Of a stretch of DNA of 64,000 nucleotides, positions 1-8,882 are shown in pieces. The first letter of the stretch is position 1; each line of letters opens with the position of its first letter. Made by a program: the position numbers and the translations under genes. Source of the DNA: Eutrophocola sp964629325. Lineage in GTDB: Bacteria; Pseudomonadota; Gammaproteobacteria; Pseudomonadales; Pseudohongiellaceae. The stretch is from positions 1-64,000 of the forward strand of contig CAZVSC010000003.1 of the NCBI GenBank assembly GCA_964629325.1, written 5' to 3'. The notes under the pieces were generated by a model. It ran no database searches and was not told the origin of the DNA. It worked only from the letters and a program-made list of their open reading frames with translations.

Positions 1-1308
1 GCGGGCGATCACCACATCCACAGTCGCTACAGTGTCGGCTATGAACCCGACACCTCGCCGCCTGTGCCCATCATCGGCGGGGATGCCATCTACCCGATTC
101 CCATGAACAACCTGATGGGCCACCTGTATGGCCTGTCCTGGGCGGTGGCCACGGACCATGGCGGTCCCAACCACAGCAAGGTCAATTACGAGCAGGCCTA
201 TCCCGAATTGCTGCTGTCCCGCGAGGCGATACCTGACATGCTGCAGTTCTATGGCATGGAACTGAACACACCCGGTGCCGATCATTCGACCGTCATGATT
301 GCGCATACCCATGATGAGCGCGAACACCTGCACGAGATCGAGAGTACATACGACAGCAGGGAGGCCTGGCCACTGGATCCCGGCCGAAACACTGAGGCGC
401 GCATGCTCGAAGCCCTGCAATTGATGGACGGTTTCGAGGCAAAACCCATCGTTATCGCCAATCACCCGTCCCGGTCGGCCCGTGATCTGCGTGTCTATGG
501 TCTCGACGAGCCGGCGGAGCTGCGCGGCTGGAATGACACGGCTCCCGAAGTGGCTGTAGGAATGGCGGGCGCGCCCGGCCACCAGGCTGCCGGCCTCGTC
601 GGTGCCCCAAGGGGTGCCTACGGAGCTTATCCCACACATGGCGGATTCGACCAGATGACGGCGATAGTGGGCGGATTCTGGGATTCCATGCTTGGCGAAG
701 GCCGGCACTGGTGGATCACCGCCAACTCCGATTCCCATATCCATGTCTCCGAAGGCCGTGTCGATTTCTGGCCTGGTGAATATTCGAAGACCTACGTTTA
801 CGCTGAAAAGAGCTACGAAGACATCATGGACGGTCTGCGCAGTGGCCGGGTTTTTGTCACCACCGGTGACCTGGTGTCAGAAATGCATGTAGAGGCGAGT
901 GCGGGTAATGCGTCTGCCACGATCGGAGGAGAGTTGCAGCTGGCAGGTCCGCAAGAAGTCACGGTTGACATCACGGTGAAAGATCCAGATGGACCGAATC
1001 ACCACGATGACAACCCGGCAGTGAGTCGCATCGACCTCATCGTCGGCGAAATTCACGGTACCGTCGCGGACAAGAGCGTCGACACCAATCCGACTACGCA
1101 TGTGGCAAGAAGGTTTACAGCGAGCAACTGGACCCGGCGCGGGGAATTCATCAATGTCAGCCATACTTTCCTGGCTGACAAGCCGATGTACCTGCGCGTG
1201 CGCGGCACCAGTACCCGCGAACTCGAACCCGTTCAGGATCCGTCCGGAGAGGATCCGTGGCAGGACCTGTGGTTCTATTCGAACCCGGTGTTTATTTCCG
1301 TCGAGTAG
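1..1308 (+). CDS. PHP-type metal-dependent hydrolase (5' partial)
   Basis: The reading frame is open at the window edge, so the N-terminus is missing; 435 residues are visible. The first visible residues contain the motif DHHIHS, typical of the PHP metallophosphoesterase fold (CehA/McbA-like), where clustered His and Asp bind two or three metals. Further likely ligands are in VATDHG, IANHPSR and ANSDSHIH, spread over the first 250 residues in the order expected for a PHP barrel. The C-terminal 150 residues look like a beta-sandwich domain. The natural substrate cannot be read from sequence; family members cleave phosphoesters, carbamates or related bonds. An exported location is plausible but the N-terminus is not visible. 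The next gene, ppx, is on the same strand 100 bases away and probably has its own promoter. Confidence 0.75.
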   Translation, partial: AGDHHIHSRYSVGYEPDTSPPVPIIGGDAIYPIPMNNLMGHLYGLSWAVATDHGGPNHSKVNYEQAYPELLLSREAIPDMLQFYGMELNTPGADHSTVMIAHTHDEREHLHEIESTYDSREAWPLDPGRNTEARMLEALQLMDGFEAKPIVIANHPSRSARDLRVYGLDEPAELRGWNDTAPEVAVGMAGAPGHQAAGLVGAPRGAYGAYPTHGGFDQMTAIVGGFWDSMLGEGRHWWITANSDSHIHVSEGRVDFWPGEYSKTYVYAEKSYEDIMDGLRSGRVFVTTGDLVSEMHVEASAGNASATIGGELQLAGPQEVTVDITVKDPDGPNHHDDNPAVSRIDLIVGEIHGTVADKSVDTNPTTHVARRFTASNWTRRGEFINVSHTFLADKPMYLRVRGTSTRELEPVQDPSGEDPWQDLWFYSNPVFISVE

Positions 1309-1352
1309 AACCTTGCTTGGCGTCCACCTGTGCGGCACTGCCGGGATAACTG

Positions 1353-1358
1353 TATAAT
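1353..1358 (+). promoter_or_regulatory. candidate -10 box upstream of ppx
   Basis: A perfect TATAAT lies 50 bases before the ppx start, in the gap after the PHP gene. No convincing -35 hexamer is visible at 16-18 bases, so this rests on the -10 match alone. Confidence 0.35.
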
Positions 1359-1407
1359 CGAGCCATACAGGCCGTTTTGAAGTCGGGCCTGGCTACCGGG
1401 CTCACAC

Positions 1408-2889
1408 ATGACAGTTGCTTCACCCTATTTTGCCGCAGTAGACCTCGGGTCAAACAGCTTCCACATGATCATCGCCCGTGTCCAGGATGGCAAAGTGGAA
1501 ATTGTCGACCGGGAAAAAGAGATGGTGCAGCTGGCCAGGGGCATCATGGCCGATGGTCATCTGTCCGTGGCGGCACAGACCCGCGCACTGGACTGCCTGA
1601 AACGTTTCGCTGAACGCCTGCGCGACATTCCCTCCGACCAGATCCGGGCCGTTGGCACCAAGTCACTGCGTACCGCCCGCCAGTCCGGCGCATTCATCAA
1701 GGAAGCCCAGCAGATTCTCGGCGCACCCATCCAGATCATTTCCGGCTACGAGGAGGCGCGCCTGGTTTACGTGGGCCTGTCCCATTCCGTCCTCAACGAC
1801 CAGAACCATCGCCTGGTGGTCGACATCGGTGGCGGCAGCACCGAGTGCATCATCGGGCAGGACTGGGAACCCATCATCATGGAAAGCCTGAGTGTCGGCT
1901 GCGTTACCTTCACCGAACAATTCATCCGCAAGCCGGAAAAAATCACCCGCAAGGACATGCAGCGCGTCTATGTTGCAGCATGTTCCGAGATCGAAGTGAT
2001 CAGGCAGGTATACCTGCGCATGGGCTGGCGCATTGTTTATGGTACGTCGGGTACCGCGCGCGCCATTGCCGACCTGGTGGTCGAACGCGACGGCGGTGCC
2101 GTGATCAGCAAGAACTCCCTGAAGTGGCTGTATGACCAGGTCGTTACCAACAAGAGCCTGCTGTCCGGCGTTGCCGCTCCGCGCGCCTCGGTGCTGCCAG
2201 CCGGTATCGCCATCCTGCAGGCCGTGTTTGACCAGCTGAAGATCGACACCATGCATGTCAGCGATTATTCCCTCAAGGAAGGCCTGCTCTACGATACCGT
2301 GGGTCGTCTCAGCGACCAGGATTCACGCGCGCGCACCGTGAAAAAACTGCAGGAGCAGTACAAGGTGGACATCGACCAGGCGAAACGGGTGGCGACCACC
2401 GCGCAGTACCTGTGGAAGCAGATCGACGGCCCGGTCCTGCCTGGCGTGTCGCGCACCAAGGTGCTGCGCTGGGCCGCGCAGCTGCACGAGATCGGGTTGA
2501 GTATTTCCCACTCCAGCCATCACCATCACGGGTATTACCTGCTGCGCCACGGCGATATCGCCGGGTTTGGCCGGTATGAGCAATACATTCTCGCGAATCT
2601 TGTACGCTCACATCGCAAGGGCCTGTACGAGGAAAAATTCGGCGACATGGACGACAAGGCCATCGCCGCATTCGTACCCATCCTCGTATGCCTGCGCCTG
2701 GCCACGGTGCTGCACAGGCGCCGCGAGGACATTCCCCAGGAAGACTTGCCTGAACTGTCTGTCACAGGCCATATCTACACCCTGAAATTTCCACGCGGCT
2801 GGCTGGGAAAGCATCCGTTGACGCTGGCGAGCCTGGAAGCTGAAAAAGAGCAGTACGACCGGATCGGTGTAGGGCTGGAGTTTAAATAG
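1408..2889 (+). CDS. ppx: exopolyphosphatase (Ppx/GppA family)
   Basis: Predicted to hydrolyse terminal phosphates of polyphosphate, or of pppGpp if it acts like GppA, in the cytoplasm. At 493 residues it has the normal length. The actin-like ATPase fold is marked by AAVDLGSNSFHMII near residues 9-22 and by VVDIGGGSTE near residue 138, the two phosphate-binding loops. An HD-like helical C-terminal domain follows, with LHEIGLSISHSSHHHH near residue 360. ATG 1408 is chosen because the phosphate-binding loop begins right after it; the ribosome-binding site is weak. Ppx and GppA cannot be separated with certainty from sequence, but the length and absence of a second gppA here favour Ppx. The gene stands alone; the next gene is convergent. 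Confidence 0.92.
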   Translation: MTVASPYFAAVDLGSNSFHMIIARVQDGKVEIVDREKEMVQLARGIMADGHLSVAAQTRALDCLKRFAERLRDIPSDQIRAVGTKSLRTARQSGAFIKEAQQILGAPIQIISGYEEARLVYVGLSHSVLNDQNHRLVVDIGGGSTECIIGQDWEPIIMESLSVGCVTFTEQFIRKPEKITRKDMQRVYVAACSEIEVIRQVYLRMGWRIVYGTSGTARAIADLVVERDGGAVISKNSLKWLYDQVVTNKSLLSGVAAPRASVLPAGIAILQAVFDQLKIDTMHVSDYSLKEGLLYDTVGRLSDQDSRARTVKKLQEQYKVDIDQAKRVATTAQYLWKQIDGPVLPGVSRTKVLRWAAQLHEIGLSISHSSHHHHGYYLLRHGDIAGFGRYEQYILANLVRSHRKGLYEEKFGDMDDKAIAAFVPILVCLRLATVLHRRREDIPQEDLPELSVTGHIYTLKFPRGWLGKHPLTLASLEAEKEQYDRIGVGLEFK

Positions 2890-2908
2890 AGGTAAGAGGA
2901 ATAAATCC

Positions 2909-3190
2909 TTAATCCCCCCGTTTATAGTAAAACCGGATGAGGTAGATGTGGTGACCGGTGCCGTGCTGGGCCGTCTTCATCAGTTCTCCCACGCCGGTAA
3001 AACCGGATTCCATCGCCATGGTCTCGGAAATATCGTCGAAGTTGATTTCGCGGATCGAGGTGACGATCACCTCGCCGGGGTCGAGTCGGTAACGGCCGCC
3101 GGCCATGACATGGGGATATTTCCAGAAACGTATGGATGTGGTGATTTCACCGTTGATCACCCTGTCGCGCAGGTGTCTGGAAAATTGCAT
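2909..3190 (-). CDS. ASCH-domain protein
   Basis: A 93-residue protein beginning MQFSRHLRDRV, with the features of a single ASCH domain: an N-terminal helix, then GEITTSIRFWKYP with the conserved basic strand, a central PGEVIVTSIREINF strand and a C-terminal IYLIRFYY strand. ASCH proteins have a PUA-like RNA-binding fold; the E. coli relative YqfB is an N4-acetylcytidine amidohydrolase of similar size. RNA or modified-nucleoside binding is therefore likely, but the substrate is unknown. The frame is open a further 35 codons upstream, but that extension shows no family similarity, so the internal ATG at 3190 is preferred. The gene is convergent with ppx, with 19 bases between their ends. Confidence 0.7.
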   Translation of the reverse strand: MQFSRHLRDRVINGEITTSIRFWKYPHVMAGGRYRLDPGEVIVTSIREINFDDISETMAMESGFTGVGELMKTAQHGTGHHIYLIRFYYKRGD

Positions 3191-3399
3191 GGAGAGGAGT
3201 CGGGTTCCTGATGTTTTTGTCTTTTTACAGTGTGCCTGTAAATACGCACAAAAAATAGTTTCATGATTGTGCAAGCACTGTGAAAATTCTGCCATAGGCG
3301 CGGTTTTTCCTCTGGCGCTTTCCTTTTGCGGCTCGGTATTCTCAGGGCTGTTTTATAATTTCCCCTTCATGGCAGTTCCATAACCAGACGGATACGTTG

Positions 3400-5691
3400 A
3401 TGCAGTCGTCTCACGTGCAAGACACCCCGGGCAGATTTGCCACACTTATCCTATTGGCCCTGCTGGTTGCCGCCCTGTTCCCTGCATCTCCTGTCCAGGC
3501 ACAACTGACCGCCGGCAGTGACGGCGGCAAGACCATCGAGATTCCAAAGCTCAGCGAGCGGGCCACCATCGATGGCGTTCTCGATGACGATGTCTGGTCC
3601 CGGGCACTGCTCATCAATGACTTTCACCAGTACGAGCCGGTGGAATACGCCGAACCCTCCGAAAAAACCGAGATATGGATTTATTACACGGACGAGGCGC
3701 TCTACATCGCACATCATTTCTGGGAAACCGATCCCAGCCTGATCAGCGCCAACATCCTGCGCCAGGGGCAGAGTTTGCAGCCCGACGACATCCTGGCAGT
3801 CGTCCTTGATCCTTACCTCGATCGCCGCAACGGTTACCGCTTCGAGGTGAACGCCAATGGCGTGCGCTGGGAGGGCCTGTTCCAGAACATCACGCAGGTG
3901 GAAAGCAGCTGGGACGGCATCTGGCAGGCCGACGCCAGCCGTGACGAGACAGGTTGGTACGGGGAGATGCGGATTCCCTTCCAGACGATTTCCTTCAATC
4001 CTGATTCAGATTCCTGGGGCATCAACTTTCGCCGCGCCATTCGTCGCAACAACGAGAGCATCGCCTGGGTGTCGCGCAACCGCCAGGTCAACCCGAGCAT
4101 TGCCGGCACCATCTCCGGCCTGCAGGGCCTGCGTCAGGGCAGGGGGCTCGACATCGTGCCGTCCATGGTGATGCGCCAGGATCGCGTCATCGGCGCAGTG
4201 GGTACCACAGAGGAAAGTTTCGAGCCCCAGCTCGACGTGTTTTACAAGATAACGCCGCAGCTCAATGCCGCGCTGACCATCAACACGGATTTTTCCGCCA
4301 CGGAGGTGGACTCGAGGCAGGTGAACCTGACGCGCTTCAGTCTCTTCTTTCCGGAAAAACGTGATTTCTTCATCCGTGATTCCGACATCTTTGAGTTCGG
4401 CCAGATCGGTACCGGCGGTTTCGACCGCGGTCAGGGCGGTGGCGGCAATCCGGCCATTCCGGGGGCGGCCCAGCAGAACGGCAGGCCGTTCTTTTCCCGG
4501 CGTATCGGCCTGAGTGCTTCCGGAGCGCCCGTGGATATCAATGCCGGCGCCAAGATCAGCGGCCGGGTTGGCGACTGGAATATTGGCACATTACTGATCA
4601 GCCAGGATGAGGACCCCCGGAATGGGGTTGAGGCCCAGGAAATGTTCGTGGGACGTGCAGCCCTGAATGTCCTGGCGGAATCCCAGATCGGGGTAATCAC
4701 CACGGTGGGTAATCCGCAGTCAAACATCGACAACAGTCTCGTGGGTATGGATTTGCGCTACCGCAATTCCCGCCTGCCGGGCGGCAAGACCATCCAGGGC
4801 GTCGCCTATTACCAGCAAACCGATACCGATGGCGTCTCCGGGGATGATGCCTCCTGGGGGGTCGGCATCAGCTACCCAAACAACCAGGGCTGGCGCGGCG
4901 CCTACACCTATACACAGGTGGAGGATAATTTTGATCCGGCCATGGGATTTGTCAGTCGCACCAACCTGGAAGACCATCGACTGGATTTCGGGCATCGCTG
5001 GTTCTTTGAGCCGGGCGGGTTTTTCCGTTCCTGGTATGCCGGGTACGATTTTTACCAGTCCCGCGACCTCACGGATGGCAAGGTTATCGAGGAAAATGGC
5101 GGCCTGCGCCTGACCATCGACAACAACTCCGGCGACGGCTGGTTCTCCCGTATCATGCAGAGCCGCGAAATCCTGCGCCGCGACTTCACGATCAACCGTG
5201 CATCCGACGGCAGCAGAAACGTGGTCATACCCGCGGGTGACTATACCTGGAACGAATACCTGCTGGGCTGGCAGATCGGCGACCAGCGCACCATATCCGG
5301 GCGCCTGAACACGCGCTTTGGCGATTATTACAATGGAACCCGGTTGCAACGCGGCGCCGATATCAGTTGGCGCCCGACTCGGCAGTACGATATCGGTATC
5401 GGCTATACGGAAAACGAGATTCACCTGCCTAGCGGCAATTTCACCGTGCGCCTGGTCACACTGGATGCCAAGATCGCGTTCTCCTCGACCCTGTCCTGGA
5501 GCAACCTGATCCAGTATGACAACGTGTCCGAAGTCATGGGCCTGAACTCCCGCCTGCACTGGATTCCGGAAGCCGGGCGCCAGGCTTTCCTGGTGTTCAA
5601 CTACGGCCTTGCCGATTTCGACAAGGACAACGAGTTCCATTCCACCGGTTCCGATATTTCACTGAAATTCAGCTATACCTTCAGGTTCTGA
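3400..5691 (+). CDS. DUF5916 outer-membrane protein with N-terminal CBM9-like domain
   Basis: 763 residues. A signal peptide covers residues 1-35 (LILLALLVAALFPASPVQAQ). Residues about 45-230 form a CBM9-like beta-sandwich, opening with TIDGVLDDDVWSRA, a common feature of DUF5916 proteins. The remainder alternates short polar and aromatic strands and ends in TFRF, the C-terminal aromatic signature of outer-membrane beta-barrels assembled by the Bam complex. ATG 3400 is used; the TTG just before it is less likely. The function is unknown; sugar or polymer binding at the surface is plausible from the CBM9-like part. A paralog at 36828-39062 shares the same architecture, including the phrase RQGRGLDIVPSM (RQGKGLDIIPSM in the paralog). 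A DUF4159 gene follows on the same strand. Confidence 0.85.
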   Translation: MQSSHVQDTPGRFATLILLALLVAALFPASPVQAQLTAGSDGGKTIEIPKLSERATIDGVLDDDVWSRALLINDFHQYEPVEYAEPSEKTEIWIYYTDEALYIAHHFWETDPSLISANILRQGQSLQPDDILAVVLDPYLDRRNGYRFEVNANGVRWEGLFQNITQVESSWDGIWQADASRDETGWYGEMRIPFQTISFNPDSDSWGINFRRAIRRNNESIAWVSRNRQVNPSIAGTISGLQGLRQGRGLDIVPSMVMRQDRVIGAVGTTEESFEPQLDVFYKITPQLNAALTINTDFSATEVDSRQVNLTRFSLFFPEKRDFFIRDSDIFEFGQIGTGGFDRGQGGGGNPAIPGAAQQNGRPFFSRRIGLSASGAPVDINAGAKISGRVGDWNIGTLLISQDEDPRNGVEAQEMFVGRAALNVLAESQIGVITTVGNPQSNIDNSLVGMDLRYRNSRLPGGKTIQGVAYYQQTDTDGVSGDDASWGVGISYPNNQGWRGAYTYTQVEDNFDPAMGFVSRTNLEDHRLDFGHRWFFEPGGFFRSWYAGYDFYQSRDLTDGKVIEENGGLRLTIDNNSGDGWFSRIMQSREILRRDFTINRASDGSRNVVIPAGDYTWNEYLLGWQIGDQRTISGRLNTRFGDYYNGTRLQRGADISWRPTRQYDIGIGYTENEIHLPSGNFTVRLVTLDAKIAFSSTLSWSNLIQYDNVSEVMGLNSRLHWIPEAGRQAFLVFNYGLADFDKDNEFHSTGSDISLKFSYTFRF

Positions 5692-5755
5692 CCCCGGGGC
5701 CGCCACCGGCGCCATTTTATTTGCCGGGAGAGTGGTTTATATTGGGGGCACGCCT

Positions 5756-5814
5756 GATAAAGACATTTGATAAAGACCTCCCGAGGTCGTTGAATAAAGC
5801 CACGGATTCCGTGG
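5756..5814. repeat. short direct repeat and two hairpins before the assembly gap
   Basis: The word GATAAAGAC occurs twice, 13 bases apart (5756 and 5769). Two perfect small inverted repeats follow: 5775-5788 (six-base arms, two-base loop) and 5800-5814 (six-base arms, three-base loop). No T-run follows, so they are not clear terminators. They sit downstream of the DUF5916 gene; the rest of 5692-5881 holds nothing I recognise. Confidence 0.5.
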
Positions 5815-5881
5815 TCTTACCCTGTATGGATTGCCGCGCCATCTTCAATATATCCCGCCACTCACTGAACAATGTCGTCAT

Positions 5882-5981
5882 NNNNNNNNNNNNNNNNNNN
5901 NNNNNNNNNNNNNNNNNNNNNNNNNNNNNNNNNNNNNNNNNNNNNNNNNNNNNNNNNNNNNNNNNNNNNNNNNNNNNNNNN
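5882..5981. other. assembly gap (100 N)
   Basis: Exactly 100 undetermined bases, the conventional placeholder for a gap of unknown size. Unlike the other two gaps in the window, the flanking ends do not share a 55-base overlap, so real sequence is probably missing. It removes the 5' end of the DUF4159 gene. Confidence 0.95.
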
Positions 5982-5986
5982 TCATA

Positions 5987-6781
5987 ATGGTCGTCATGCT
6001 TTGCGCCGGCGCCAGTGTGTACGCCCAGGGGGTGGGCTCGATGACTGTCAGACCGCCGCGCATGCAGGGGAATGCACAGGCGGACCCCAACGGATCGGAG
6101 TTCCATTTTGCCCGCCTGCAGTACGGCGGCAACGGCCTCGGCGGCCGCGGCGGCTGGGGCAGGGGTTCCTGGACCACGGACTGGCCGGAAGCGGAGCATT
6201 TCCTGACCGAGGGTATTTCCCGCCTGACCAATGTGGATGTCACGAATGTGGCGCTCTACAACGGTGAAGGCGGCGAACGCATCAACCTTGCCGACGATTC
6301 CATCTATGATTTTCCATGGCTGTATGCCGTGGAGGTCGGACGCTGGTCACTGAGCGTGGAGGAAGCCGCGAAACTGCGTGAATACCTGCTCCGGGGCGGC
6401 TTCCTGATGGTCGACGATTTTCACGGCACGTATGAATGGTCGCAGTTCGAGATCGGCATGAAGCGTGTATTTCCCGACCGTCCGATACTCGACATACCCG
6501 ATGATGACGAGGTCTTCCACGTACTGTACGACCTCGATTCGAAAATCCAGATTCCCGGTCTCGGCGCCTACTACCGCGGCGTGACCTATGAACAGGATGG
6601 CTACGACCCGCACTGGCGCGGCATCTATGATGACCATGGTCGCCTGCTGGTGGCCATCAACCACAACATGGACCTGGGCGATGCGTGGGAGCATGCGGAT
6701 ACCCCCGGCTATCCCGAACCCATGACCGCTTTAGCTTACCGATTTGCCGTTAATTACGTCATCTATTCGATGACGCATTAA
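5987..6781 (+). CDS. DUF4159 protein (5' end lost in gap)
   Basis: 264 residues are visible after the gap. The segment VVMLCAGASVYAQ looks like the hydrophobic core and cleavage site of a signal peptide, so the true start is probably inside the gap or just before it. ATG 5987 is only the first available codon. The body matches the DUF4159 pattern: an N-terminal FHFARLQYGG, a core with LREYLLRGGFLMVDDFHG, and a C-terminal HNMDLGDAWEHAD followed by ALAYRFAVNYVIY. These features resemble a glutamine-amidotransferase-like fold, but no catalytic function is established for the family. It is probably exported. It lies between the DUF5916 outer-membrane gene and an exported dipeptidase, all on the same strand. 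Confidence 0.75.
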   Translation: MVVMLCAGASVYAQGVGSMTVRPPRMQGNAQADPNGSEFHFARLQYGGNGLGGRGGWGRGSWTTDWPEAEHFLTEGISRLTNVDVTNVALYNGEGGERINLADDSIYDFPWLYAVEVGRWSLSVEEAAKLREYLLRGGFLMVDDFHGTYEWSQFEIGMKRVFPDRPILDIPDDDEVFHVLYDLDSKIQIPGLGAYYRGVTYEQDGYDPHWRGIYDDHGRLLVAINHNMDLGDAWEHADTPGYPEPMTALAYRFAVNYVIYSMTH

Positions 6782-6800
6782 CGGTTTGCGGGCGTTTGTC

Positions 6801-6900
6801 AGTTTGTCCTCATGCGGCGTTGCTCGTGTACTCGGTCGGTCATGTACTGGCGTGTACACTCCCTCCCTCCGTGCACCAGCGCCTTGCCTGAGGACAAACT
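6801..6900. repeat. imperfect inverted repeat between DUF4159 and dipeptidase genes
   Basis: A perfect 12-base arm at 6801-6812 (AGTTTGTCCTCA) is repeated inverted at 6889-6900. The inner parts also pair imperfectly, and GTGTAC/GTAC words lie in the loop. It fills most of the 150-base spacer. It could be a dispersed palindromic element or a long transcript hairpin; no second copy is seen in this window. Confidence 0.5.
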
Positions 6901-6936
6901 ACCTAAACGCGGGAGTATTCCAGGACGTTGAAGACT

Positions 6937-8037
6937 ATGAATATCCTAAAAAAGGCCTTTCTTTTATCTTTTATCTTTTATTCTTTCTCGCTGCTGGCCG
7001 CCGATGAGGCGGATCTCGTTGAACGTGCTAGAGCAATTCATGACCGCGTCATGGCGATCGATACCCATGTGGATATCCCGCTGAATTTCGCGACCAGCGA
7101 ATTCGATCCTGCCACGGCCGAGGCCCAGGTGAACCTCGACAGCATGGAGGAGGGGGGGCTCGATGGCGCCTTTTTCATCGTCTATGTGGGCCAGCAGCCG
7201 AGAACGCCTGAGAACTATCGCCTGGCGATCGCCGATGCCGTGGCCAAGTTCGATGCCATACACCGCATGACCGACATCATGTATCCCGACCGTATTGGGT
7301 TGGCGCAAACGGCGGCCGAAGCACGGCAGTTGTTTGCCGAAGGCAAGCTGGTCGCCCTGATAGGCATTGAAAACGGTTTCGTCCTCGGCGAGGACCTGTC
7401 ACTGCTGGAGGATTACCGCCGCCGGGGCGCCCGATACCTGACCCTGGTGCACAATGGCCACAACGCCATCGGCGACTCCGCGCAGCCACGGCCGCAGTTT
7501 GGTGATGCGGGTCCGGAAGAGCATGGCGGCCTCAGTGATTTCGGCTACCGGGTGGTGGAGGAACTGAATCGGCTGGGCATCCTCGTGGATGTCAGCCACG
7601 TTTCCCGGCAGACCATGCTCGATGCCACGCGACATTCAAAGGCGCCGGTCATTGCCTCCCATTCCAGCGTCAAGTCGGTCGCCGACCATCCACGCAACTT
7701 GGACGATGAGCAGTTACGTGTGCTCAAGGAGAACGGCGGCGTGGTCCAGGTCGTTGCCTTCAATCCCTACGTGAAAGAGGGCGGCGGGGCCGACATTGAT
7801 CTCTTTGTTGACCACATCGACTACGCCGTGAACCTGATTGGGATCGACCATGTCGGTATTTCCTCCGATTTCGGCGGCGGTGGCGGCATCACCGGGTGGA
7901 ACAACGCCATGGAAACCTTCAGTGTGACACTGGAACTTGTCAGGCGCGGATATAGCGAAGAGACTATCGCAAAGCTGTGGAGTGGGAATGTGCTGCGCAT
8001 CCTGGAGGAAGCGGAGCGCGTGGCGGAATACCAGTAA
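6937..8037 (+). CDS. membrane dipeptidase (peptidase M19)
   Basis: A 366-residue exported zinc dipeptidase of the renal dipeptidase family, expected to cleave dipeptides (often with a D- or dehydro-residue at the C-terminus) in the periplasm. A signal peptide runs from MNILKKAFLLSF to the LLAADE boundary. Metal ligands are visible in MAIDTHVDIP (His-x-Asp), in the region around LVDVSHVS and in VIASHSSV; a glutamate ligand is in IGIENGF. The length is normal for the family. ATG 6937 places the signal peptide correctly; TTG 6928 in the same frame is an alternative. The 900-base DUF4159 gene lies upstream, but the palindromic spacer argues against a tight operon. Confidence 0.88.
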   Translation: MNILKKAFLLSFIFYSFSLLAADEADLVERARAIHDRVMAIDTHVDIPLNFATSEFDPATAEAQVNLDSMEEGGLDGAFFIVYVGQQPRTPENYRLAIADAVAKFDAIHRMTDIMYPDRIGLAQTAAEARQLFAEGKLVALIGIENGFVLGEDLSLLEDYRRRGARYLTLVHNGHNAIGDSAQPRPQFGDAGPEEHGGLSDFGYRVVEELNRLGILVDVSHVSRQTMLDATRHSKAPVIASHSSVKSVADHPRNLDDEQLRVLKENGGVVQVVAFNPYVKEGGGADIDLFVDHIDYAVNLIGIDHVGISSDFGGGGGITGWNNAMETFSVTLELVRRGYSEETIAKLWSGNVLRILEEAERVAEYQ

Positions 8038-8195
8038 GTAGAAAAATGCGCATGAGCGGCACAGGGTTGTGCCGCCGCAGCCGAAGGCTGGCGCGAGCCG
8101 GTGAAATTCAAGCAGATCCACGCATCTGCGCCAGGAATTCACCGGCGACAATCAACTGGTTCAGGACGAACTATTTGATGATCAAGGAGTGAGCT

Positions 8196-8882
8196 ATGCC
8201 CGCAGTCACAATACCCAGAGCCATCGATGACGGCCTGCGCATCCTGAAAGCGTATTTCTGGCCCTGCATCCTCATTGTCATCATTCTTTCCATCCTCGAT
8301 TCCTTCGGCCAGGGCTCCGTCATGCGCAGTGGGTTTTATGGCCCCGGCTGGTGGATGGACCAGGAACATTCTACAAACGGCTTTCTGGTGTTCATCATTG
8401 CAATTCTCATCAAGCCGGTATTCGCTGCCGGCAGCAATCTCGTCTTCCTGCAGGCGCTGCGGGGTGACGGCATGGAAGTGAAGGATGTCCTCAGGGGCTT
8501 CGATTCCAGGGAGCTCTACATCGACATCATTCTCGCCAATCTGCTGGTCTGGGTATGCATCATCCTGGGGTTCATCTGCCTGATACTCCCCGGCATCTAT
8601 ATTGCCTGCCGCAGCATCCTCACACCGTACCTCGTTATCGACAAGGGCCTGGGTCCCCGCGAGGCCTTCAATGCCAGTTGGGAGCTGATGCGCGACTTCT
8701 GGTTCAACGTCATCTGGCTGGGCTTCATTGCCGCCGGCATGTGCCTTGTCGGCTTGCTCCTGCTATTCGTCGGCATTTTCCCCGCCGTGGCCTGGATCAA
8801 AGGGATGTTTGCCTCTTTTTACCAGCAGGTTATCGATGTGCACGACGAGGAATTCCTGCGTTCCCTTGACATCGAACCCTGA
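8196..8882 (+). CDS. multi-pass inner-membrane protein (YciC/DUF975-like)
   Basis: 228 residues with four to five predicted membrane helices, for example ILIVIILSIL, FLVFIIAILI, IILANLLVWVCIIL and GFIAAGMCLVGLLLLF. The central phrase LPGIYIACRSILTPYLVIDKGLGPREAFNASWEL is characteristic of the YciC/DUF975-like family (quoted here in parts: LPGIYIACRS, LGPREAFNASWEL). The function of the family is unknown; some members are envelope-stress or osmotic related. The start ATG 8196 is preceded by AAGGAG at a suitable distance. The gene is followed by a 433-base non-coding stretch, so it probably ends its transcription unit. Confidence 0.7.
   Translation: MPAVTIPRAIDDGLRILKAYFWPCILIVIILSILDSFGQGSVMRSGFYGPGWWMDQEHSTNGFLVFIIAILIKPVFAAGSNLVFLQALRGDGMEVKDVLRGFDSRELYIDIILANLLVWVCIILGFICLILPGIYIACRSILTPYLVIDKGLGPREAFNASWELMRDFWFNVIWLGFIAAGMCLVGLLLLFVGIFPAVAWIKGMFASFYQQVIDVHDEEFLRSLDIEP

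Noticed and set aside
5721..5881. Frame entering the first assembly gap
   Set aside because: Cut by the gap, no signal sequence or family motif; the hairpins and repeats in the region look non-coding.
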